DNA of 5,574 bases, from the NCBI GenBank assembly GCA_019313605.1, contig JAFDAW010000272.1, forward strand, positions 1-5,574, in the 5' to 3' direction. The first letter of the stretch is position 1, and each line of letters begins with the position of its first letter. Below the pieces are notes generated by a model. That model ran no database searches and had not been told where the DNA came from. It saw only the letters and a list, made by a program, of their open reading frames with translations. The DNA is from Deltaproteobacteria bacterium. Its GTDB lineage: Bacteria; Myxococcota_A; UBA9160; SMWR01. Positions 1-5,574 of this stretch are shown here, one piece after another. A program made the translations under genes and the position numbers.

Positions 1-438
1 ACCCAGGCTCACCTCGACGATTCGCGCGTGGGTCTCCGTCGAGATCATGAGCACGTAGCGGTGGAAGACGTCTTTCAGCAGCACCAGTTCGAAGACACTC
101 GGCAGCGAATCGACCGTCATCTGATTGGAAACAGGTACCTTGAACTGGACCGGCAGAAAAACAGGAAAGTCTCCGCCCCGCGAGAAGATTGCGGCGCCCA
201 CGGCCGCCGGATCGAGGCCGGAAGCCAGGAAGGCTTCCACTCGTCCGAGCGCCTCCTCGAAAGCCCGCCGCTGGCGGACGGGGAGCGCCGTCCGAACCGC
301 GCGGATGCGTCCATCAAGAGCGTCGCGGTAGCCCGCCCTGCCAGCCTCGAGATTGACGTAGCAGCTGATGACCACATCTTCCGTCGCCGCCAAGGTGGCG
401 AGGATCTGAACGTGCTGGCGAAGATTCGGTAGATTCAT
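1..438 (-). CDS. baeRF/Vms1-like release-factor-fold protein, N-terminal part (runs off left edge)
   Basis: The reading frame stays open from the ATG at 438 to the window edge, giving 146 residues with no stop; the C-terminal part lies outside. The start is supported by a GGAG at 448-451, 9 nt upstream. Readable landmarks are VISCYVNLE near residue 23, an Arg-rich helix around 44-60, AIFSRGGDF near 83, FLPVQFKVPVSNQ at 94-106, VDSLPSVFELVLL at 109-121 and YVLMISTETHARI at 128-140. This order resembles the N-terminal domain of bacterial archaeo-eukaryotic release factor homologues (baeRF, related to Vms1/ANKZF1 and eRF1), thought to act on ribosome-bound peptidyl-tRNA. The call comes from recalled family patterns. 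The catalytic-loop region that would confirm activity cannot be judged with certainty from this part. It lies 41 nt downstream of the broken TerB-like gene on the same strand, so the two may share a transcript. The plus-strand open frame over the same bases is an antisense shadow. Confidence 0.75.
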   Translation of the reverse strand, partial: MNLPNLRQHVQILATLAATEDVVISCYVNLEAGRAGYRDALDGRIRAVRTALPVRQRRAFEEALGRVEAFLASGLDPAAVGAAIFSRGGDFPVFLPVQFKVPVSNQMTVDSLPSVFELVLLKDVFHRYVLMISTETHARIVEVSLG

Positions 439-479
439 TTTTCCGTACTCCCAGTGACTTGCCTTGCCTCCTTCGTGGT

Positions 480-1030
480 TCACCAAAAAAGCGCCTCGAT
501 CGTCTCCAGCACTTCCGACTCCGCGCCGGAGACTCTCCCGATGCCGAGGAGACCCCCCGATGCGCGTGCGACCTTGCCGGCGCGGTCCAAGATCTGCTCG
601 CGCTACTCGGGCGCCCTTCCGGCGAGAGATACGTGAAGCTCCCACGCATCGAAAAGAGCGGGCCCGGAACGCTGCTCAATCCAGCCCCGCAGGAGCCGTG
701 GGATGGGTGGGCGAAGGCGATTTGATCCTCCTCCGCTGCGGCCAGCAGGCCCCCCTTCTCCGCCACGTCCACCTCTCCGTCGAACCAGGCAACCGCTACG
801 AGCGGGATCCAGTCCAGTGTAGGCAGCACCTCGGCCCGGATCCCGACATCGAGTAGGAAGTCAACGCTCTCGCCGTCGAGCCCGGACTGGCGGGCGAGGC
901 TCCGCCAAGCCCCCCGGCGCTCACGTTCTGCCCGGCGTCGCGCGGCCTGCTCGCGTTCGGCTTGGGCAAAGAACACCTCTTCCGAGCCCCGTCCGCGGCG
1001 ACGCAGCCCCCTCTCGTTCGTCGGGTCCAT
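480..1030 (-). pseudogene. TerB-like protein, broken by a frameshift and an in-frame TAG
   Basis: The start ATG at 1030 has a good AAGGAG at 1038-1043, 7 nt upstream. The first frame encodes a charged helical N-terminus (residues 15-45, rich in E, R, A) and then a TerB-like helical segment with LVAVAWFDGEVD at 77-88 and LLAAAEEDQ at 95-103. At about 698-702, after HPSH (residue 111), the frame is lost by a net 1-nt deletion. The homologous sequence continues in another frame as RLLRGWIEQRSGPALFDAW. This frame is stopped by TAG at 603-605 (about codon 143) but continues in the same frame with REQILDRAGKVARASGGLLG and ends in a helix at TGA 480-482. Restoring one base gives about 183 residues. 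TerB-like proteins are associated with tellurite and general stress response; the molecular role here is unknown. The preserved sequence after both lesions points to a recent break or to sequencing error. It lies between a TerC fragment and the baeRF-like gene. Confidence 0.7.
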
Positions 1031-1067
1031 GCTCGAACTCCTTGGGTGTCTTGATCTGACCCGGAGC

Positions 1068-1247
1068 CTAGGCGCGCCGGTACCCATCGAAAATGAGAAA
1101 GTTTCGCTCGCGGATGTCGAATATTTCGAAGTGACACCGAGAGACTTCGCGAAGCTGGATCAGGATGTTGTCGACGCCCAGCACAATCTCCAGGGCGGTG
1201 AGCGTAGTCAGGGCAACCCATGCCTGAGGGTCGCGCACCCATTCCAT
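1068..1247 (-). pseudogene. TerC-family membrane protein, N-terminal fragment with foreign tail
   Basis: An ATG at 1247 opens a 59-residue frame ending at TAG 1068-1070. Residues 1-29 match the start of TerC-family integral membrane proteins: a short MEW start, then TALEIVLGVDNIL with the acidic VDN motif of the first membrane segment. TerC proteins normally have well over 200 residues and several membrane helices, and are linked to tellurite resistance and metal (manganese) export. From about residue 30 (near base 1160) the sequence switches to a charged, non-membrane tail (QLREVSRCHF and onward) that does not look like TerC. Nothing resembling the remaining helices is visible before the next gene starts 37 nt downstream. 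I read this as a large deletion that fused the first helix to unrelated sequence. No clear ribosome binding site precedes the ATG. It could still make a single-span peptide, but not a working transporter. Confidence 0.7.
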
Positions 1248-1488
1248 GTTTGAGAGACGTCGCTCGGGCGGGTTCTACAGTTGAACCGTTGATCCGCGAT
1301 TCTCGGAAGTTCGTTCGCAGCGGCTTGCGGAGCCTATATCCGATTCTGCGCTCGCCGACGAAGAAGGGTTGGCCGCGTCGAAGCAACGGGCAGATGGTTT
1401 GAGAATTTCGAAGGCTCGGCTTTGGATTTCGTCATCGTCGAGAAGCCGCCAGGCCCCTAGCATTCCCCTATTAGAGGAGGGCAACAAG
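1248..1488. promoter_or_regulatory. Divergent intergenic region with a candidate operator
   Basis: This spacer separates the minus-strand TerC fragment and the plus-strand DUF533/BON pair, so promoters for both directions should lie here. No confident -35/-10 pair can be read. The one clear structure is the palindrome at 1271-1287. A TATATC at 1335-1340 is a possible -10, but no good -35 box stands at the right distance. The plus-strand side ends in a strong Shine-Dalgarno, GAGGAGG at 1474-1480. Open frames across this stretch have no recognisable protein features. Confidence 0.4.
1271..1287. promoter_or_regulatory. 17-bp palindrome GGTTCTACAGTTGAACC, candidate operator
   Basis: The two arms GGTTC and GAACC match perfectly, and the inner AC/GT pair also matches around a central A; only one pair (T-T) fails. 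The site sits 24 bp upstream of the TerC-fragment ATG in the divergent spacer, a usual place for a dimeric repressor or activator. The spacing does not fit the Gram-positive LexA box (GAAC-N4-GTTC), and I cannot assign it to a known regulator. Confidence 0.35.
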
Positions 1489-1840
1489 ATGAAGGCACTC
1501 ACGACCTTGCTTCTGATGATTGGCTGTCGGTCGCTTCGGAATCTTCCCGCGGATCGAAACATTGGATCTGGATCCCGAGGAAAAGGCACTGCTCGTCGAA
1601 GAGATGGGCAAGCCCGTGGACGTGGACTGCATCATTCAGGGTGCCACCTCCCCCGAAGTGGCAGCAGAGATTTACACCGCCTCACTGCTCGTGGTCCAGG
1701 TCGACAGCCCAGCAGAGAAAGCCTATCCGGTCATGCTGGCGGCACGGCTCCGACTTCCGGACGAACTCGTGACGACGATCCACGAGCGAGTCGATCCGCT
1801 ACGCATTGCGGCCGGCATCTCGCCCGAGGCGACCGCATGA
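1489..1840 (+). pseudogene. Short DUF533/TerB-like protein with a 1-nt frameshift near the start
   Basis: A strong GAGGAGG (1474-1480) lies 8 nt before the ATG at 1489, which begins MKALTTLLLMIG. The recognisable domain is in the next frame from about 1523: IETLDLDPEEKALLVEEM, then PVDVDCIIQGATSPEVAAEI, then SLLVVQVDSPAEKAYPVMLA, ending at TGA 1838-1840. These blocks are typical of the C-terminal TerB-like helical part of DUF533 (YebE-like) proteins, whose function is unsettled. Removing one G from the GG at 1522-1523 joins both parts into a 116-residue protein reading MIAVGRFGIF across the junction. This is short for DUF533, which usually has a longer Gly-rich N-terminus. Without the repair, the first frame enters the overlapping BON frame, and the domain frame is preceded directly by TGA at 1517-1519. 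The stop overlaps the next start as ATGA, suggesting translational coupling. Either a recent mutation or a base-calling error explains the shift. Confidence 0.65.
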
Positions 1841-2379
1841 ACCACATTGTGAGACAGGCCGCTGGCTCGAAGTCGCTCGCCGCCCCACTCATCGCTCTCG
1901 CCCTCTTCCTATCTCCGGCCACCCAGGCGCTGGCCCTGAGCGATGACGTCATCAAGCAACGCATTGAGGAGCAAGTGGCCCAAGAGATCGAGTTAGGCGC
2001 GGCGACCGTTCGCATCGAGGTCGGCGACGGTTTCGTGGTCCTCTCCGGCAGGGTACGACTCTACGCTCACAAGCTGATCTTCGAGAAGATCGCCTGGCAC
2101 ACTAGGGGAGTCGAGGACGTAGACAACGAAATCCGCGTAATCCCGCTGGCTCCCTTGGACGACGAGGCCATCGAACGCAAGATCCGGGAGATCATCAAGG
2201 CTCATTCCCGGTTCCACGGTTCCGGCGCGAAGATCCGCGTCGAGAATGGGGCCGTGTTCATCAGCGCGACCTTCCAACATCCTCGCGACGACCTCTTCCT
2301 CAAGCAGAGTGTGGCCGAGATCGAGGGTGTGATCGCGATCGAGATCGATCCGATGTTCGTTGCGCAGATCGGCCTCTGA
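1837..2379 (+). CDS. Exported protein with two BON domains (OsmY-like)
   Basis: The protein has 180 residues. It begins with a basic n-region (R6, K12), a hydrophobic stretch PLIALALFL (17-25) and a likely signal-peptidase site near residues 30-34 (ATQALA), so it should be periplasmic. Two BON domains follow, at about 36-104 and 109-172, each with the usual pattern of a helix with acidic/basic residues, V-x-V/I-x-x-G-x-V-x-L/I-S-G/A, a second helix and a final I-x-V/I strand. Visible cores are VGDGFVVLSGRV (62-73) and VENGAVFISATF (135-146). BON domains bind phospholipid or envelope surfaces; OsmY-type proteins protect the envelope in osmotic and other stress. The ATG at 1837 overlaps the stop of the DUF533-like gene (ATGA) and has GAGG at 1826-1829. 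A longer in-frame upstream start exists, but it reads through the frameshifted DUF533 sequence and would bury the signal peptide. This is the best-preserved gene of the left half. Confidence 0.87.
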   Translation: MNHIVRQAAGSKSLAAPLIALALFLSPATQALALSDDVIKQRIEEQVAQEIELGAATVRIEVGDGFVVLSGRVRLYAHKLIFEKIAWHTRGVEDVDNEIRVIPLAPLDDEAIERKIREIIKAHSRFHGSGAKIRVENGAVFISATFQHPRDDLFLKQSVAEIEGVIAIEIDPMFVAQIGL

Positions 2380-2385
2380 ATGCCC

Positions 2386-2448
2386 GAGAGTCATAGGCTC
2401 TCACCAGGCGCTACAAGAGGAAACGCCCGCTCAGTTTGCCATGCGGGC
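2386..2448 (+). terminator. Possible transcription end after the BON gene (two hairpins)
   Basis: The stems are a 5-bp GAGAG/CTCTC with a 7-nt loop, starting 7 nt after the stop codon, and a 6-bp all-GC GCCCGC/GCGGGC with a 12-nt loop. They fit the expected place for a terminator. The lack of a following T-tract makes intrinsic termination doubtful. Confidence 0.25.
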
Positions 2449-2577
2449 CAAAGAGTTGGAGGGATCCGTGAGTTTTCCAACCGCCGAAAACTAACCCTCG
2501 ATCTGGTCCGGGAAACCCAAGCGGTTCCTGCGTAAACTAACTTTAAACATGGACCAGTTAATGCAGACAGGTCAGCT

Positions 2578-2619
2578 TTGCGGATCCGCCACTACGGCCT
2601 GCTCGCCAATCGTTCCCGT
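2578..2619 (+). mobile_element. Relic of an IS91-family (Y2) transposase
   Basis: One plus-strand frame reads LRIRHYGLLANRSR. The block RIRHYG(L/F)LANR is a hallmark near the C-terminal part of IS91/IS801-type transposases, which move by rolling-circle replication. Only this block remains: a TAA in the same frame stands at 2533-2535, and the sequence after about 2620 no longer looks like a transposase. No terminal ori/ter sequences are visible. The relic suggests that a rolling-circle element once sat between the two converging gene groups. The match is short, so chance resemblance cannot be fully excluded. Confidence 0.55.
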
Positions 2620-2753
2620 CCACGCCGGGCTGGCGGCCATGTCCGCTTCGTCTGCCATCTCCGCAATGTCAGCACCAAGCCCTCAGCTCCGCCACGATGT
2701 AGCTGCTCGGTCGCTTGCTCTCAGAAAGCAGCGCTGGGTAGCCAGACAGCACC

Positions 2754-3029
2754 CTACTCTCCAGCGAGCAGCACCCAGAGCCCGACTGCGATGAAGCCGC
2801 CGCCCGCGACCCAGCGTAGGAGCTTGGGGCTCACGAACTCGGAGATCACGGCACCGCCGAGCACACCGAGCGCAGAAGTCAGGACGAGTGCCGTTGCGGC
2901 GGCGAGGAATACGGTCAGCTTGGGATGCTCGGCATCGGAGGCATAGAGGAGCGTGGCGAGCTGCGTCTTGTCGCCGAGCTCGGCGATGAAGATTGTCGTA
3001 AAGACGGTTGCGAAGAGGCGGATGTCCAT
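2754..3029 (-). CDS. Half-size UPF0016/GDT1-family membrane protein (putative Mn/Ca exporter subunit)
   Basis: The protein has 91 residues and about three hydrophobic segments (roughly 4-18, 38-62 and 72-89). The family signature E-x-G-D-K/R-T/S is present once, as AELGDKTQLA (16-25), with E17, D20, K21 and T22; its acidic residues are thought to bind the cation. UPF0016 members (TMEM165/Gdt1, bacterial MneA) export manganese or calcium and usually carry two such motifs. Half-size bacterial members carry one and are thought to pair, so this looks full length for the short class, but no second copy is in the window. ATG 3029 has AAGGAG at 3043-3048, 13 nt upstream, which is rather long spacing. 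It follows the CDF remnant after 21 nt and is probably cotranscribed with it and the PHP gene. Confidence 0.88.
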   Translation of the reverse strand: MDIRLFATVFTTIFIAELGDKTQLATLLYASDAEHPKLTVFLAAATALVLTSALGVLGGAVISEFVSPKLLRWVAGGGFIAVGLWVLLAGE

Positions 3030-3050
3030 GGAGGGGCGTTTGCTCCTTGC

Positions 3051-3317
3051 TCAGTCGGGGCCAGGCCCCGGGCAGCGGTTGACCTCGACCGCGACATGAC
3101 TGAGCGCAAGTGCGTCTGTCGCCGCCTTCCTGTAGTGGTCCGCCGTCTTGGGGTCAAGCAGAGCCATCGAGTTTAACACGCTGCCGGCCACGATCTCGGC
3201 CACCATCATCACGCTCGTCAGAACGATTACTCGAAGGGTCTGGCGTTCACCGCGTCTGTGACCGTCCGGGAGATAATTGTGGCTGTGGAGCCACCTGTGG
3301 GGGTTTGTCTTGTGCAT
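3051..3317 (-). pseudogene. CDF-family (DmeF-like) cation efflux protein, internally deleted to 88 residues
   Basis: Residues 1-54 match the start of DmeF-type cation diffusion facilitators (Co/Ni/Cd/Zn efflux): a His-rich leader (HRWLHSHNYLPDGH, 7-20), a basic RRGERQTLRV, and the first membrane helix VMMVAEIVAG (36-45) running into NSMALL. In intact members this leads into helix 2, with the Asp/His metal site, and four more helices. Here it jumps to DPKTADHYRKAATDALALSH and VAVEVNRCPG, which resembles the extreme C-terminus of the same family (LSHVTVEVHRCP type). Roughly 200 or more residues are missing, joined in frame near base 3155. The deletion removes the transport path, so export activity is not expected, although the frame is open and His-rich. 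There is no clear ribosome binding site. It starts 30 nt after the PHP gene ends, so coupled expression is possible. I call it a remnant; a small regulatory peptide is a remote alternative. Confidence 0.7.
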
Positions 3318-3347
3318 GGAGTGGCCGATCGCCGGAGCTAGCCCGGG

Positions 3348-5394
3348 TCAGTCCGCGTAGATGGGGCTCGACCAGGCGGCGCCGCCGTCGTCTTGGACTA
3401 CGCGCAGATAGACGTACTCGCCGGGCTGCAGACGGGGGATGGTTCGCACGCCGGACAGCTGACTCTGGCCCTCGCCCGGGACGCTCGCGATGCGGCCGCT
3501 GCGCACGAAGTCGATGCGCTCGATGGGCGCGGTTCCCACCACTTCGTACTCGAGCTGCTGGTTGGCGAGCGCCTCGTCTTTTCCCTCTCCGGGTGTGGCT
3601 TCGCCCTCGGCCTGTGGCAACTGTGAGCCCATCACGCGGCCGTCGATCTGCACGTGCAGGAAGATGCGCGGGCCGTTGGTGGCGTAGGTGTGGCGGGATC
3701 GCAGGGCCTGGAGGACGCCTTGCCGGTCGCGGGTGCCGGCCATGATGGCCGCCAAACCGCCTTTGCCAGCGCCGGAGGCCAGCTGGGTCAGGCCGGGGTG
3801 GCCGTCGTGGCTGTCGCCGCTCCCGATGAAGCCGAAGCGGTAGCCGTGGTCGAGCGCGTCGCGCACGAAGTTGCCGGGTGGGTGACGGGTTGTAGATGGC
3901 CCCCGGCGAGTCGAGTGCTTCGCTGCTGCCGTGGACGTTTGCGATCTCGGTGATCGGTTCGAGCTTCGAATCGGGCGGGTAGCGCCAGTTGGTGGAGATG
4001 GGTCCACCGGCCGAGTGGTGGGCAAAGGTGAGGGCTGGTTGGCCGTCGAGTGCTCGCCAGAGTTGGCTCGGTGTCTGGTAATTCGGGTCGACGGAGCTCA
4101 GCACCTGACCCTCGTCCGCGAAGTAGAGCACGTGGCGGTGGCCGTGCAGCCAGCTGGTCCACTCGTAGCCCAGGAGCGTCACGAAGCGGCCCGGCTCGTG
4201 GAAGCGCTTTGCCGTTTGGCGGATCTCCTCCCATAGCTCGGGGCTGGTGTCGAGAAAGCGCATGCCCCAATGGTCGTGGTCGGTGAGCGCCGCCACGTCG
4301 AGGCCCGCTACGTCGCGGGCGTAGCGGTAGTAGTCCTCGGGTGTGCCGGTGCCGTCCGAGTAGTTGGAGTGGCCGTGGAGGTCGCCCCACAAGATCTGCG
4401 GGAGGTCGTCGCGCACCAACAGTGGATTGCTCTCGAACACGACGTCCCCGAGTGCGCTCGAAGCACGCGCGCGCAGGCGGTACAGCCCGGGCGCCGACAC
4501 ACTCCCCAGCAGCGTCTTGTGACCCTCGTCCTCGGCGCGTAGGGCGACGTGCTCGGGTAGCTCGAGACCCGGAGGTCGGTCGAGGAACTCGATCTTCCCC
4601 TCGAAGGGCACGCCCGCGTTGCCCCAGCCGTCGAGGACGGCCACGACCAGGCGCACGGAGTCTCCGACTTGTGCGGTGCTCGGCAGGGTGACTGCGATCC
4701 AGAGGTGTGTATCATGCTCGGCATAGCGATCCACCCGCGCCCCGGTGGCGCCGGCGCCGTAGTCGATGTGGACGCGTTCGCCCGCCTCGAGCGCCCGCCC
4801 GTCGATCCGGATGGCCAAGAGTTCCTTGCTCAGGCTTACGGGCTCGAGCTCGATGCCTTCCGCACGGGTCGTGACCTCGGTGTATCCCGGCCCGTCCGGG
4901 AAGTGGGTCTGGGGCCAGTCCCACTCCCAGAAGGGGGAGACCTGTAGGAAGATCATACCGCCCGGGGCGATTCCGAGTGGTCCCGCCTCGAAGACGATGG
5001 GGAAGCGCTGGCGGCTTCCGGCCGGAATCCGCCGCCTGCCGCCGGCTTCGCCATGGAGAGCGGTGCCGGCAGGAGCACCGGTTGCGCTATCGGCATCGCT
5101 CCCGGAGAAGACTTCCAACCACGCCCGGCCGCCGCCATCCGCAGGGTTGCGCACGGCTTCGAGATCCTCGCGCAGCATCTCGAACGTCTCCGGCTTGGCA
5201 TCATGGGAGAGCGAGGGATCCCCCTGCGTCGGCCCCGAGGTCGCGCTTGCCGTCGCGGCCTGCTCCGGTTCCGCCGGTGCACTGTGCTCCCGACGGTTGC
5301 AGGCCGGGAGCGCGAGTGCGAGCAGCACCGGCAGCGCGGCCAGCCCGCGGAGTGCCAAGCCGAGGGTGCGCCCGCGAGATTGCGACGCAGTCAT
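3348..5394 (-). pseudogene. PHP-domain metallohydrolase lipoprotein (CehA/McbA-like), one frameshift
   Basis: ATG 5394 is preferred over an upstream GTG at 5451 because GGAG (5403-5406) lies 8 nt before it and a lipoprotein signal follows: basic n-region, hydrophobic LPVLLALA (21-28) and lipobox LPAC with C32. After a Pro/Ala-rich linker and a beta-rich N-terminal domain (about 125-330) comes the PHP domain: GDLHGHSNYSDG (337-348), TDHDHWG (371-377), GYEWTSWLHGHRH (409-421), FAHHSAGG (457-464) and EIANVHGSSE (483-492). The frame breaks at about 3876-3890; homology continues as GNFVRDALDHGYRFGFIG, then SGDSHDGHPG with the last metal ligands (about 528-533) and RSRHTYATNGPR. Removing one base gives 681 residues. 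Such proteins hydrolyse ester, carbamate or phosphate bonds using bound metals; the substrate here is unknown. Without repair the first frame runs into an Arg-rich shadow down to 3247. Coding on both sides of the break is well kept, which favours a recent mutation or sequencing error. No clear promoter is seen in 5395-5574. Confidence 0.8.
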
Positions 5395-5574
5395 CGTGTC
5401 GTCTCCATCTCCCGCCCGATCTCTCTGAGCTTGCCCCGTTTTCGTAGACACACCAGATCGCAGCCGTCCGTAAAGACAGGGTAGAACCTATCCCCCTGGG
5501 CCTTCTAGAGGGTCTCCCTCAGCGTCTTCGCACCGCGAAGATTCGGTTTCAAGGCGAGGGCCCGATCGCACGCG

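Larger units (their letters stand above)
2380..2753. other. Convergent intergenic region with hairpins and a transposase relic
   Basis: This 374-bp stretch lies between the converging BON and UPF0016 genes. It holds two small inverted repeats just after the BON stop, GAGAG-N7-CTCTC at 2386-2402 and GCCCGC-N12-GCGGGC at 2425-2448. Neither is followed by a T-run. An IS91-like fragment is at 2578-2619. On the other side, a weak hairpin (2713-2729) lies about 25 nt after the UPF0016 stop. The short open frames here do not look like proteins. Confidence 0.5.

Noticed and set aside
418..430. 13-base exact repeat GCGAAGATTCGGT, also at 5535-5547
   Set aside because: A match of this length is about what chance gives in a window of this size; one copy lies in the start of the baeRF-like coding region.
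28..432. 134-residue plus-strand open frame at the left edge
   Set aside because: It is antisense to the baeRF-like frame, has no recognisable features, and the minus-strand product has clear family patterns and a ribosome binding site.
314..479. Extension of the TerB-like first frame beyond its frameshift, down to 314
   Set aside because: After about base 698 this frame is Arg/Ser-rich and unrelated to the domain; it would overlap the baeRF start. The homologous continuation is in another frame.
1369..1836. N-terminal extension of the BON protein (336-residue open frame)
   Set aside because: The upstream part reads DUF533 coding sequence in the wrong frame, and the extension would place the signal peptide internally.
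3110..3745. 211-residue Arg-rich plus-strand frame, and other plus-strand frames over 3393-5484
   Set aside because: They are shadows of the minus-strand PHP gene: low-complexity Arg/Ala/Pro content and no domain signature.
5482..5489. GGTTCTAC shared on the minus strand upstream of the PHP gene and within the palindrome at 1271-1287
   Set aside because: Eight shared bases between two spacers of about 200 bp are expected by chance, and the second copy lacks the palindromic partner.
5508..5541. Two tandem small hairpins (GAGGG/CCCTC and TCTTCG/CGAAGA) upstream of the PHP gene
   Set aside because: The stems are 5-6 bp with no T-tract on either strand; no neighbouring gene in the window gives them a role.
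1..5574. Search for CRISPR arrays, tRNA or rRNA genes, toxin-antitoxin pairs and riboswitches
   Set aside because: No regularly spaced repeats, no tRNA-like cloverleaf and no recognisable small toxin or antitoxin frames were seen.

Overview
The window is GC-rich bacterial chromosome with no plasmid, phage or RNA genes. Gene content (a PHP-type metallohydrolase lipoprotein, a baeRF-type release-factor relative, BON, DUF533/TerB-like and TerC-like proteins, and CDF and UPF0016 metal-exporter relatives) and GC-rich codon use fit a deltaproteobacterium-like (Myxococcota/Desulfobacterota/Binatota-like) or other environmental proteobacterial lineage. That placement is an inference from gene content only.

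Layout from left to right. (1) A minus-strand group: a TerC N-terminal fragment (1247 to 1068), a TerB-like gene broken by one frameshift and one in-frame TAG (1030 to 480), and the start of a baeRF/Vms1-like gene that runs off the left edge (438 to 1). (2) A 241-bp divergent spacer (1248-1488) holding a 17-bp palindrome. (3) A plus-strand pair joined by an ATGA overlap: a short DUF533-like gene with a 1-nt frameshift near its start, then an intact exported protein with two BON domains. (4) A convergent spacer (2380-2753) with two small hairpins and a short relic of an IS91-type transposase. (5) A minus-strand operon-like group, read from right to left: a 681-residue PHP/CehA-McbA-type lipoprotein with one frameshift (5394 to 3348), a CDF efflux protein reduced to 88 residues by an internal deletion (3317 to 3051), and an intact half-size UPF0016 membrane protein (3029 to 2754).

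The common theme is envelope stress and metal-ion handling (TerC, TerB/DUF533, BON, CDF, UPF0016), next to a translation-related gene and a hydrolase. Most of the genes are damaged. Three single-base frameshifts and one in-frame stop break otherwise well-preserved coding sequence, and two membrane transporters have lost most of their length. The large deletions look like real genome decay near a transposon relic. The single-base indels could equally be consensus errors of a long-read assembly. I see no convincing evidence of a new defence or mobile system. The most unusual objects are the 88-residue internally deleted CDF protein and the 59-residue TerC chimera, both still open reading frames.
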